DNA of 64,000 nucleotides, taken from assembly GCA_027488865.1 (NCBI GenBank), contig JAIYAU010000034.1:223978-287977 (forward strand). Direction: 5' to 3'. The translations under genes were made by a program, and so were the position numbers. Source of the DNA: Cytophagaceae bacterium. GTDB taxonomy: Bacteria > Bacteroidota > Bacteroidia > Cytophagales > UBA9547. The notes under the pieces were generated by a model, which saw only the letters and a list, made by a program, of their open reading frames with translations, searched no databases and had not been told where the DNA came from. The stretch's first letter is position 1. Every line of letters starts with the position of its first letter. Of this stretch, positions 36,534 through 45,424 are shown one piece after another.

Positions 36534-38990
36534 CTAATTAGAAACTTGATTCTTTAAAAAATCTTTTAAATAAGCACAATTATAACTGGCTTCCTGATAA
36601 AACTTAGTGTCAGAATAATTCTTTTGAAGATTTTCAAATATTGGTAAGCCATCTTGCCAATTACCCTGTTCGTAGTAGCTTACGTATGATTTTTCAAGTG
36701 CAAGTTTGGTCAAATATAAACATTGTGCCTTGTTTTCCTTATTTGTTTCTTGTTCAAACGCTTTGTTGTAATATGTAGACGCAAGGTATTGGGTACAATA
36801 TTGTTTTGTGAAAGATAACTTACGATTATGAAATTCAGTAGCAAAAGACGCTATATTAAATGGATAACTTCCTGGGTAATTGGTTTGGTTTAGAGCGAAT
36901 AAAAGGCCGCCATCCCAAAGCGTTTTAGAATAATTGACATATTGGCTATAATACAAACCGTTGGCTACCTTTAAATAATCTTTAGCATTTAGTAATTTAA
37001 TGATTTCTTTGTTAAATGTTGGATGCGTAAAATATTGTAAATCACTAGGCTTGTTAGGGTAAGGCGTAAATTCAAAACTTGTATTAATTGCCACATCGTC
37101 TGATTCTTCTTGAGACTTTTCTTTAAAATAACCTTTGGATTGTAATGTCGAAAAAATAGGTTCAGCTTGTGTAAACATACCCATCCTAGTATATTTAATA
37201 CCTTTTATCTCAAGCAATTGATCTTTTGAATAAAAACCACTAATCCAATATTTTTCAAGTTCCGTTTGTGGGGATGCGGAGGCCTCAATAAGTTGCTCCA
37301 ATTCTTCAATAGTCATGTACCAGTCAATCAATGCACTGGCAAGTAGGTTGTTATTACTAGAAAAAGATAAAGCATAAGTTGCATGCAAGATATCATTATT
37401 TTGCAAGTATCTTCTTGCGAGTTCGTTTAACAATAGGTTTCGTCTATAGCTGGCATATGAATTTTCTGGGTCAATAGGCACTACAAGGTATTTTAAAATT
37501 TTGGTTTCTAAAGACGAATTTAAAGTGCTATACATGGTTTCGTTAAGTACTAACAAATAATCGATTTGCTCAGTAAGGGCTATGTTTCCATTTGCATTTA
37601 ATACTTTGGCTTCTTCCAATAAGTCATTGGCTTCTTGATAGTTCTGAGTCATAATATTCAAATAGGCATATACTGTTTTATACAATTGTTTATTTTTTAC
37701 AAACTCATTTTGACTTACCTCTTCAATAAATTTTTTGAAATCCATAATTGTGTTTGATTCAGCCGCAGGCTTAACATCAGCATCATAAACTCCGTTTTGC
37801 GCCAACCAAGCATTTACATTTTTATCTTGTTGGCTAACAGGTTTCATTCCAAACAGTTTTCTAAAAAAATTAACAATTCCTTTCCAAAAGCGTTGCCACC
37901 AGTTGTCTTCTGTTACCTTCACCAAACCGTGTTTATCCCAAGTATCTTCGGCGCCGTAGGTAAGAGAAAGTGAATCTAAGGGCACACTTTTTTCAAGATA
38001 TGGGATAAATATGGAACTCTCAATATCATTTAAGTATTTGAGAGTAAGTAATTCTAACTTTGAAGAGTTAACTTCATTTTTATAAACATTAGTAAGTGCT
38101 TCAAGCGTAACTGTGTTGACATACAGGTTTTTAAGCATCCAAATGCTTGCCTTGTCTTGAGGTGTTTTGGCGATTTCAACAATTTGGTCCCAAGAATTAT
38201 CCTCATCGTTTAGCCTTAAGAAATTTATGTAGGCCAAATTTCGTAGTGCGTCGGATTCATTAAAAATTCTGGCAAAAAGCAAGTCAGCTTCTGCTTTTTT
38301 ACCCAACAATTTCATTGCTCCCGCTTTATAAGCTAAAATTCTATAGTAGATGCTCTCTTTTGAGCCAAGCGCTTCATTAAATTCATCAACAAGTGCGATT
38401 CCATCCTCATTATAGCCGCCGTAAAAATTCATTCTAACCGCCTGAAATAGATAACGTTGTTTGATAAAAACATTCTCAACAGACTTCATTTGTTCTAGTG
38501 CTTGGGTGACAAGTGTTTTTGTAGCAGCCGCCAATGCTATCATTTGGTCGTTGTTAGGCTGTTCATCATCTGAATTGATTACTGCAAACTTTTCACAACT
38601 TTTGGCAAAAAGTATATATTCCAATTCGTTTTTAAGCGAAGGAGTAAGTAGTAATTGTGCAAATGCATTAGATGCGAAGGGGTTGTTGCTATTACTTAAG
38701 TCTTGTAATTGTTGATAAGAAGCATTGTACAAAACCTCTCTAAAATTTTCAATATCTTTTATTTGAGGAAATTGCTTTTGCCACTCCACTAAATTGGTTT
38801 CTTGAACTTGGTCATTACAAAAGTCACAATAAGGAGGACTAACAAAATAATCTGCATACAGTCCATCACTTAATACTTCAGGCCCAAAAAGATTTCCATA
38901 AGTACGCCAGTCGTACCCACCGCCACAACCAAAACAATAAGAAATGCTAATCAAAAAGGCGATACAAGTTTTGAACATCTTGGTTTTCAT
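36534..38990 (-). CDS. Exported helical-repeat (TPR-like) protein of unknown function
   Basis: An 818-residue protein with a hydrophobic N-terminus (residues 6-20) ending in CFGCGGGYDW; the cysteine at 22 could be a lipid anchor, though the lipobox is unusual. A CDFCND pair of cysteines follows near residue 57. Most of the rest is alpha-helical with TPR-like helix pairs, for example LNANGNIALTEQIDYLLVLN and GLPIFENLQKNYSDTKFYQE. A basic aromatic stretch (WWQRFWKGIVNFFRKLFGM) near residue 360 may touch the membrane. It overlaps the upstream lipoprotein gene by 44 bases, so they work together. No function can be assigned. Confidence 0.75.
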   Translation of the reverse strand: MKTKMFKTCIAFLISISYCFGCGGGYDWRTYGNLFGPEVLSDGLYADYFVSPPYCDFCNDQVQETNLVEWQKQFPQIKDIENFREVLYNASYQQLQDLSNSNNPFASNAFAQLLLTPSLKNELEYILFAKSCEKFAVINSDDEQPNNDQMIALAAATKTLVTQALEQMKSVENVFIKQRYLFQAVRMNFYGGYNEDGIALVDEFNEALGSKESIYYRILAYKAGAMKLLGKKAEADLLFARIFNESDALRNLAYINFLRLNDEDNSWDQIVEIAKTPQDKASIWMLKNLYVNTVTLEALTNVYKNEVNSSKLELLTLKYLNDIESSIFIPYLEKSVPLDSLSLTYGAEDTWDKHGLVKVTEDNWWQRFWKGIVNFFRKLFGMKPVSQQDKNVNAWLAQNGVYDADVKPAAESNTIMDFKKFIEEVSQNEFVKNKQLYKTVYAYLNIMTQNYQEANDLLEEAKVLNANGNIALTEQIDYLLVLNETMYSTLNSSLETKILKYLVVPIDPENSYASYRRNLLLNELARRYLQNNDILHATYALSFSSNNNLLASALIDWYMTIEELEQLIEASASPQTELEKYWISGFYSKDQLLEIKGIKYTRMGMFTQAEPIFSTLQSKGYFKEKSQEESDDVAINTSFEFTPYPNKPSDLQYFTHPTFNKEIIKLLNAKDYLKVANGLYYSQYVNYSKTLWDGGLLFALNQTNYPGSYPFNIASFATEFHNRKLSFTKQYCTQYLASTYYNKAFEQETNKENKAQCLYLTKLALEKSYVSYYEQGNWQDGLPIFENLQKNYSDTKFYQEASYNCAYLKDFLKNQVSN

Positions 38991-39975
38991 AGTTCTCTAT
39001 TGTTTTTGGGTCAAAGTGAAAAAGTAAAATATTGTTCGATTTGTTTTTTAGTCTTGAATTCAAAAGAGTGCTAACCTTTTTTAATATATTTATTTCTACA
39101 TCATCAGCTCTCAAAATATCATTTTCAAAGATAGGAACATTTGCGATTTGTGTATTTCTTTTTGCCCTAAATAATGATTCTGAAAGATTCTCAAAATCCA
39201 TGTTTTTTTCAAGTGTTGTTTTTCTAGCCGTAACTAAACGTTTAAATTTTTTATTTCGAAATACAGCTACCCAACTGAATAGTGGCAGCCCAATATCTAG
39301 CTGAATTGGATATTGTTCAAGGTTTTTCGTGTAGCTATCAACTAATTTTAGGTCTATTATAGAATTGGTTGGGTTAAATAATCGAGGGTTGCTCATATTA
39401 TAACACATCAACAAACCTTGACTAACTGGTGGTACACCTGTTTTTTGCTTAAATTTTATTTGGTGCAATCGTATTGTAGCACTTAGGGCCCATGGGCACC
39501 TATTTTTAAGAGCCTGGAGCAGTTTGAAATACTTGTTTTGGGTTTTTTTGTTCCAATCGCAGTCTATTTGCAGCGTGTTAGTTTTTGTTTTTAATAATCC
39601 AATCACAGCGTTATGAATATAATTGGCAGTAGCCTCTATATCTTGTTCTTGTATCGAGTCTAACATTTCATTTACTATAAAAATAGTTGGGCAAACCTCC
39701 AAAAAAGTCGGAATTGAATCCCTAAAAATAATAGTATTTTTTAAAATCGCTCGTTGATGGGTTGTGCTCCATTCTAAATCACCTAGTCTTAGATATAATT
39801 TATTAATCTGTAGGGTTTTAAGATAATTTTTTTCATCTTCGGATATTGATAATACCGTTTTCCAATAATAGAATCCCCTGTTTACCCTTCTTTCAGAATT
39901 GTTTTTGCATCCAAATAAGATAATTAATACCCAAAAAAATAAATATACTTTAAAATGGTGCATCAAAGACTGCAT
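38947..39975 (-). CDS. Putative lipoprotein, DUF3142-like
   Basis: A 342-residue protein with a signal peptide and lipobox (IILFGC, cysteine 23), so it is probably membrane-anchored on the periplasmic side. RGFYYWKTV at about residue 33 and the alternating pattern LYLRLGDLEW, FLEVCPTIFI, LQIDCDWN, LSATIRLHQIKF and QLDIGLPLFSW suggest a TIM-barrel fold like DUF3142 proteins, which resemble glycoside hydrolases. This family call is tentative. It overlaps the following 818-residue protein gene by 44 bases. An alternative start is the ATG four codons later (39963). Confidence 0.65.
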   Translation of the reverse strand: MQSLMHHFKVYLFFWVLIILFGCKNNSERRVNRGFYYWKTVLSISEDEKNYLKTLQINKLYLRLGDLEWSTTHQRAILKNTIIFRDSIPTFLEVCPTIFIVNEMLDSIQEQDIEATANYIHNAVIGLLKTKTNTLQIDCDWNKKTQNKYFKLLQALKNRCPWALSATIRLHQIKFKQKTGVPPVSQGLLMCYNMSNPRLFNPTNSIIDLKLVDSYTKNLEQYPIQLDIGLPLFSWVAVFRNKKFKRLVTARKTTLEKNMDFENLSESLFRAKRNTQIANVPIFENDILRADDVEINILKKVSTLLNSRLKNKSNNILLFHFDPKTIENYENQDVQNLYRLFD

Positions 39976-40053
39976 TATTTCGTAGTTAACAAAAATTCTT
40001 TTTACGTTTATGGTAAGTAAAGAGAAACGAAGTTAAGGTTAAAATTGAATAAA

Positions 40054-41214
40054 ATGGGTTTGACAAAAAAGTTAGGGAAAATTGTAGGGATAGGGTTATT
40101 ATTAATTATTGCGGTGTTCAATATTTATGTTTTAGTAACTGGCAAGACCTATGTTTACAAGGCACTTAGATACAATTTTGCTGATATAGATGATTGGAAG
40201 ATTTTTGAACAGCGCCAAGTAGACACAAGCAAACCGCAGCCTTGGCGAACATCTACTCAATATAACAAAAGAAAAGTACCAGCAAAGCTAGATAGCATTC
40301 ATACGGCACTTGGAACAGTTGCCTTTTTGGTGGTTATGAATGATTCTTTACAACATGAGCAGTATTGGGAAAGCTATTCTGACAGCAGCATATCTAATTC
40401 GTTTTCAATGGCAAAGTCCATCATAAGTATACTTATCGGAATAGCCTACGACGAAGGGAAAATCAAAAGTTTGGACCAACCAGTTGGGGATTTTTTACCT
40501 TCATATAAAGAGGGTTCCAAGTCGAAAATCACAATAAAAAATTTGCTTACCATGAGCAGTGGTACCAACTGGGAGGAGAGCTATTCTAGCCCATTCTCAA
40601 TGACCACCGAAGCCTATTATGGCGACAACCTTAAAACTTTGGTGGACAATCTCCAAACAAATAGCCAGCCAGGGCAATTTTATGACTACAAAAGTGGAGA
40701 TACTCAAATACTTTCGTTTGTACTTCAGTCCGCTACTGGTGTTAAGGTATCCACATATGCTTCAGAAAAATTATGGAAAAAAATTGGGGCAGAGCATCCT
40801 GCCTATTGGAGTATAGATAAAACCAACGGAGATGAAAAAGCATATTGTTGTTTTTATTCTAATGCACGTGACTTTGCACGAATTGGTAAATTATATTTAA
40901 ACCAAGGTAAATGGGACAGTGTGCAGGTGGTTTCTAGTAACTACGTGAAAGAGTCTCTTTCTCCTTCACTAATCAAAAACAAAAAAGATTCTAGCTTGGT
41001 TGATTTTTATGGATACCAGTGGTGGTTGGTTCCTTCTTATAGAGGAGTTAGTTTTTACTATGCACGTGGCATAGGTGGGCAAAACATAATCGTGATACCT
41101 TCTAAAAATGCGGTAGTGGTAAGATTAGGCAAAAAAAGAGGCAGCAAAATTGGAGTTGCTAGCCATTATGCGGAAACTTTTACTATGGTGGACTGGGTTC
41201 TCGATGCTTATTAG
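40054..41214 (+). CDS. Serine hydrolase of the beta-lactamase/PBP4-like family
   Basis: A 386-residue class C beta-lactamase-like serine hydrolase with one N-terminal membrane span (residues about 7-28), so it acts outside the inner membrane. The catalytic SxxK motif is SMAKS near residue 121, followed by the typical KITIKNLLTMSSGTNW and a YDYKSGD region holding the YxN/YxS-like site. The family includes esterases, peptidases and beta-lactamases; resistance activity is not implied. The open frame starts at a TTG (40045), three codons before the chosen ATG at 40054. It is a single gene, divergent from the 39975 lipoprotein. Confidence 0.88.
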   Translation: MGLTKKLGKIVGIGLLLIIAVFNIYVLVTGKTYVYKALRYNFADIDDWKIFEQRQVDTSKPQPWRTSTQYNKRKVPAKLDSIHTALGTVAFLVVMNDSLQHEQYWESYSDSSISNSFSMAKSIISILIGIAYDEGKIKSLDQPVGDFLPSYKEGSKSKITIKNLLTMSSGTNWEESYSSPFSMTTEAYYGDNLKTLVDNLQTNSQPGQFYDYKSGDTQILSFVLQSATGVKVSTYASEKLWKKIGAEHPAYWSIDKTNGDEKAYCCFYSNARDFARIGKLYLNQGKWDSVQVVSSNYVKESLSPSLIKNKKDSSLVDFYGYQWWLVPSYRGVSFYYARGIGGQNIIVIPSKNAVVVRLGKKRGSKIGVASHYAETFTMVDWVLDAY

Positions 41215-41280
41215 TATTGTTTTGGAATTTTGGATGGTATCATTGATAGGTGCTAACATTCCCTACATCAATATATTAAT

Positions 41281-41311
41281 TTTGCATTAACCACATTTAA
41301 CTTTATTTTTG
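41281..41311 (+). promoter_or_regulatory. Consensus Bacteroidota promoter for yicC
   Basis: TTTG at 41281-41284, 19 bases, TATTTTTG at 41304-41311: an exact fit to the consensus. The predicted leader is about 69 bases. Confidence 0.7.
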
Positions 41312-41385
41312 TAAATATTATTCAGGAGGCGTGTAGGGGTCAAATTTTTTCACTTAATTCTAAAAGCCTTTTTAAAAACAACAAG

Positions 41386-42264
41386 ATGATCAAATCAATG
41401 ACAGGTTATGGCACCGTAACCGTAGAAAATGAAAAATTTGCCCTTACAATCGAAATAAAGTCTCTTAATTCCAAGTTTTTGGACTTAAGTTCTCGACTTC
41501 CTAAGTTTTTTAGCGACAAAGACGCTGATTTGAGAAATTTGGTTAGCAAATATTTAGAGAGAGGCAAAGTGTCATTGTCATTAGATATTGAATATAAAGG
41601 CGAGCAAAAACCAAAAGTTTCTATAAACAAAGAAGTTGTAAAGGGTTATTATCAAGAGCTGCTCTCACTTGCACAAGAACTAGAGGTAGAAAGCCAAGAT
41701 ATATTTAGAATGGCCTTGCAAATGCCTGATACATACATGACAAGCGGAGGAAATGAGGCTGTAGAAGAAGACTGGTTAATCGTGGCAAAAGCCATAGAGG
41801 ATTCATTAATTCAATGTGAGCAGTTTCGTTTACACGAAGGCGAAGTACTTCAAACCAAGTTGCTGGAATATATCTTGAAAATAAGGACAAATCTCCAAAA
41901 AATCGTTCTTATTAACCCTACGAGAATCCAAGCCGTGCGAGACAGGCTGCACAAGCAACTAAACGACTTGTTAAAATCAGAACAATATGACAATAATCGT
42001 TTTGAACAGGAAGTAATTTATTATATCGAAAAGCTAGATATCCAAGAAGAAATAGTTAGACTAGAAAAACATCTTGATTATTTTGACGAATGTATAAAAG
42101 GAAAGGACGCCAATGGCAAAAAGCTCGGGTTTGTGGCGCAAGAGATTGGTAGAGAAATAAATACAATTGGTTCTAAAGCCAATGATGCGGACATGCAGAG
42201 GCTGGTTGTTGAAATGAAAGAAGAACTAGAAAAAATCAAAGAACAAAGCTTAAATGTGTTGTAG
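41386..42264 (+). CDS. yicC: YicC family endoribonuclease-like protein
   Basis: YicC proteins are conserved in bacteria and have been linked to RNA cleavage and stationary-phase fitness. The 292-residue protein has the invariant N-terminus MIKSMTGYG, the motif EIKSLNSKFLDLSSRLP near residues 25-41, and the C-terminal DUF1732 domain ending GREINTIGSKANDADMQRLV and EQSLNVL. It has its own consensus promoter. In many Bacteroidota yicC sits next to gmk and nadD; here it is 38 kb away. Confidence 0.94.
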   Translation: MIKSMTGYGTVTVENEKFALTIEIKSLNSKFLDLSSRLPKFFSDKDADLRNLVSKYLERGKVSLSLDIEYKGEQKPKVSINKEVVKGYYQELLSLAQELEVESQDIFRMALQMPDTYMTSGGNEAVEEDWLIVAKAIEDSLIQCEQFRLHEGEVLQTKLLEYILKIRTNLQKIVLINPTRIQAVRDRLHKQLNDLLKSEQYDNNRFEQEVIYYIEKLDIQEEIVRLEKHLDYFDECIKGKDANGKKLGFVAQEIGREINTIGSKANDADMQRLVVEMKEELEKIKEQSLNVL

Positions 42265-42366
42265 TTTGAAACTGCATTATATGGCTCTACTTTTGTAGGA
42301 TATGGTATTGTGTTGGGCCAACGATTTATCTAAAAATGGTGGTTTTAATAATTAGTCCTCAATTAT

Positions 42367-42552
42367 ATGTCTAAAAAGAAAAAGGAAGAAGAAAAGCCTA
42401 AAGTTCACCCTGATCTGCAAGGCTTTGATATTAATATAAATCCGTTTGGAGAGATCACTAGTAACATGGATATTGATAAACTTAACGAATTTTTAAATAA
42501 AAATGTAGATGATAAAAAGCTCAGAGATAGAGAAGACCCTCAAGAGCAGTAA
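42367..42552 (+). CDS. Small conserved-looking charged protein
   Basis: A 61-residue, highly charged protein: a lysine/glutamate-rich N-terminus (SKKKKEEEKPKVHPDLQGFD), a central segment with NINPFGEITSNMDIDKLNEF, and an acidic end. No signal peptide or membrane span. The middle pattern resembles small Bacteroidota proteins of unknown role that I have seen near PAP2-type genes, but I cannot name a family. It lies 17 bases before the PAP2 phosphatase gene and is probably co-transcribed. Confidence 0.7.
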   Translation: MSKKKKEEEKPKVHPDLQGFDININPFGEITSNMDIDKLNEFLNKNVDDKKLRDREDPQEQ

Positions 42553-42569
42553 CATTTACACCTATAGCA

Positions 42570-43220
42570 ATGAATACAAACCTAAAAAATAATATCTTTA
42601 TCTATTTGTACGCTGTATTCCTCTTGGTAATTGGTTTTTTTCTTTTTTTTAACGGAAAAGAAGAAAGTTTTTTAGTTCTTAACCGTAACTACAACATATA
42701 TGTAGGCCAGTTTTTTAGATTTTATACCCATGTTGGTGACGGACTGTTTTTTATAGGGTTCGTTCTTATAATGCTTTTTGTTAATTATTATTATGCTTTA
42801 GCCGCACTTACTTGTTATGCTATACCCTCTTTGGTATCTCAACTGCTGAAAAAGGTGGTTTTTACAAATTTCTTTAGACCAATAAAGTATTTTGAAGGTA
42901 AAATCGTAATTAATACTACAGAGGGAGTGATTAATCATGCTTATAACAGCTTCCCTTCTGGCCACACACTTACGGCCTTTGCCATGTTCTTTTTTTTAAG
43001 TCTACTCACTTCTAATAAATTATTACAGTCAATGTACCTCTTTTGTGCAATTTTGGTCGCAATATCAAGGGTATACATAGCACAACATTTTGTCGAGGAT
43101 ACTTATTTTGGTTCGATAATCGGCGTTGTTTTGGCTTATATTATTTGTTTTGCTTTTAATAATTACACCAAGTTAAGCAAAACCAAGTTTTTCCAAAAGT
43201 CTTTATTAACAAGCCATTAG
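42570..43220 (+). CDS. PAP2 family membrane phosphatase
   Basis: A 216-residue membrane enzyme of the phosphatidic acid phosphatase type 2 family, which removes phosphate from lipid phosphates such as undecaprenyl pyrophosphate or phosphatidic acid. It has about six membrane spans. The family signature is present: KKVVFTNFFRP (KxxxxxxRP, near residue 96), FPSGHT (PSGH, near 128) and SRVYIAQHFVED (SRxxxxxHxxxD, near 167). The true substrate is unknown. It follows a small charged protein by 17 bases. Confidence 0.93.
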   Translation: MNTNLKNNIFIYLYAVFLLVIGFFLFFNGKEESFLVLNRNYNIYVGQFFRFYTHVGDGLFFIGFVLIMLFVNYYYALAALTCYAIPSLVSQLLKKVVFTNFFRPIKYFEGKIVINTTEGVINHAYNSFPSGHTLTAFAMFFFLSLLTSNKLLQSMYLFCAILVAISRVYIAQHFVEDTYFGSIIGVVLAYIICFAFNNYTKLSKTKFFQKSLLTSH

Positions 43221-43284
43221 ATTTACTTCAGTTAATTATATCATTCTAGAAAGGCAAGTAGTATACCACTAAATTGCATTGTTA

Positions 43285-45036
43285 TTAATAAGGGATAATC
43301 ACTTTAAAAGAGGTTCCTACTTCTAATTCGCTGTTCAACCGGATTTGTCCATGAAGTCGTTCAACAGCCCTTTTTAAAATATACAACCCTAGCCCTGTTC
43401 CTTCTGCTTGTCTTGTTGCCCTATAAAACATATCAAACACCTTATCTTGGTCTTCTTTGGATATGCCGAGTCCGTTATCGTCTACTTGTATTATCAACTG
43501 GTTTGACTCCCTATAAATTCTGATCTTTACCGATGATTGCCCTTCCTCCTTAGAATATTTAATAGCATTTTCAATAAGGTTTTGGAGGATGGTGTTTACA
43601 ATCACCCATTGAGAATAGTAATTTAAATTTTCTTCAATTTCATAATGAAATTCTATATTTTCAAAGTTTTTAAGATACACTAAAGAGTTTACACAGTCCA
43701 TTGTAAGTTGTCTAAAATTAATCTCCACCTTATTGTCTTCAATACTATTCATTTTGGTGAGATTAATTAAATCCATTATTATCGTGTTCAGCCGAATGAA
43801 CTGGGTATGATATAGATCAAAATACTTTTTGGCCTCACCTTCAAATCCTTCAAGAATAATCAAATTATGCAAACCCATTAAAGAGGCTATAGGGCCTTTA
43901 AGGTCATGTGATACCCTATAAAAAAAGGAGTCAAGTTCTTGGTTTTTGTTTTCTATAATTTCCATTCGCTCAGCTTGCAATTGTGCTTCCTTTTGCACCA
44001 TTTCAAGCTTAAAAATGGCCTCATAGCTTGATATAATATCTGCAGATTTTTGCTTAATTACCAAATCTTTTTGAGAGTTGTATTCTTCCAAATAGTGCAT
44101 GGCGTTCTTAATATCTCCCATCTTTTTATAAACCAAATACAGCGTGTAACTAGATTTATATTGAATAAGCATTATATTATACTGATAGGCAATCAATTGC
44201 GCCTTAGTGAGATATAAGATGGCACGGTCGAACTCTTCTAGCTGATAATGTCCCATTCCTAATTTATTTAGGCACATCCCCTCTCCTAGTCTATCTCCTA
44301 TCTTGGTTTGTATGCTCAAAGATCTGTTAAAATCAGCAATAGCTTGTTTGTATTGAAGTAGTTGTAAATACACCTTGCCTCGGCTGTAATACGAATATGC
44401 TAAGCCTCGTTCATCGTTGCTTAATATTTTGAGGTCAATGCTTTTTTGTGATAAATTCATGGCCTCGACCAACATCCCTTGTTTAAGATAAATACCAGAT
44501 AAAGGATTATAGCCATTAGACTCCAAATTGGTATCATTGCAAATAATGGCCGTGGCTATGCTCTCTTCATAAGATTCCTTGGCATTGTGTAAATCTCCAA
44601 GATATTCATAAACAGTACCTATAGCTTTAAGTACTTTACTGAGATTGGCATGGTCTACAAGATCAGCATAAATTTGTTTACATTCTAAAAGTAGCAAGAG
44701 ACCTTTATGAAAGTTATCCGTTTTATAGTAAGTGCTTGCCAAATTAAATGTGGCATCTGCAATTCCCTTCCTATTTTTGTTAATTTTATAATATTCCAAT
44801 GCTTCATAAGAAGCCTTCTGAGACATTTCAAAGTCTCCTTTTATCATTAAAAAAAGTCCAATTAGTGTTTTAGAATTGGCTACCAGTTGTGGGCATTTTA
44901 GCGCTATTGCAGTGTCAAGCGTATCATTAACCATTTTAATACTAACATCCAAATCGCTCACCCGCATTTCATAGGCCTTTGCCAGCTCCGATGTGAGCAT
45001 TTCTTGAGTAACTATCTCATTGCTTTGGCCATTCAT
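43285..45036 (-). CDS. Cytoplasmic TPR-domain sensor histidine kinase
   Basis: A 583-residue protein with an array of TPR repeats (about residues 30-330), a short coiled coil, then a HisKA domain with the phosphoacceptor H377 in YRVSHDLKGP and a HATPase_c domain (N-box LIENAIKYS, G1 VDDNGLGIS, G2 GTGLGLYIL). No signal peptide or membrane span is present, so sensing is intracellular, probably through protein contacts of the TPRs. It has no adjacent response regulator. A consensus promoter lies 61 bases upstream. The HisKA type resembles that of the response regulator-kinase at 52061. Confidence 0.9.
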   Translation of the reverse strand: MNGQSNEIVTQEMLTSELAKAYEMRVSDLDVSIKMVNDTLDTAIALKCPQLVANSKTLIGLFLMIKGDFEMSQKASYEALEYYKINKNRKGIADATFNLASTYYKTDNFHKGLLLLLECKQIYADLVDHANLSKVLKAIGTVYEYLGDLHNAKESYEESIATAIICNDTNLESNGYNPLSGIYLKQGMLVEAMNLSQKSIDLKILSNDERGLAYSYYSRGKVYLQLLQYKQAIADFNRSLSIQTKIGDRLGEGMCLNKLGMGHYQLEEFDRAILYLTKAQLIAYQYNIMLIQYKSSYTLYLVYKKMGDIKNAMHYLEEYNSQKDLVIKQKSADIISSYEAIFKLEMVQKEAQLQAERMEIIENKNQELDSFFYRVSHDLKGPIASLMGLHNLIILEGFEGEAKKYFDLYHTQFIRLNTIIMDLINLTKMNSIEDNKVEINFRQLTMDCVNSLVYLKNFENIEFHYEIEENLNYYSQWVIVNTILQNLIENAIKYSKEEGQSSVKIRIYRESNQLIIQVDDNGLGISKEDQDKVFDMFYRATRQAEGTGLGLYILKRAVERLHGQIRLNSELEVGTSFKVIIPY

Positions 45037-45096
45037 ACATTAAAAGATTAGAACGAAGCTTTCTAATATTAACCAAAAAAGTGAATCAACTTAACC

Positions 45097-45127
45097 CAAA
45101 TTTAAGTTTAATTTTGTGCCAAACAAA
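45097..45127 (-). promoter_or_regulatory. Consensus Bacteroidota promoter for the TPR histidine kinase
   Basis: On the minus strand TTTG (45127-45124), 19 bases, TAAATTTG (45104-45097) fits the consensus exactly. It lies in the divergent region shared with the glucosidase gene. Confidence 0.7.
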
Positions 45128-45230
45128 TGATTATCGTTATTGCTTTTATAATTAATCTTTGATATAAAAGTTATAAGTTGAACGTTGTAAAACCTCATTA
45201 AACTTAGTGAAAACACAAAAATTACCAATT

Positions 45231-45262
45231 TTTGCTATCAAATTACCCACTTTGTACATTTT
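45231..45262 (+). promoter_or_regulatory. Possible promoter for the GH63-like glucosidase
   Basis: TTTG at 45231-45234, 20 bases, TACATTTT at 45255-45262, one mismatch from TAnnTTTG. It would leave a leader of about 160 bases. The rest of the 388-base divergent gap (45037-45424) holds no gene. Confidence 0.35.
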
Positions 45263-45424
45263 TTCTTATTTTTATGGGTGAATCCAATACCTTACTATAT
45301 ACCTACTTCATAAAAAATTGGTATAAGTAACACCATTGGTATTCTTATTATTAAAAATAAAAACATTATTTTTGATTTCCTCACCCTAATTTTTATTAAG
45401 TATTCATCCTAAACTATTAACAAA

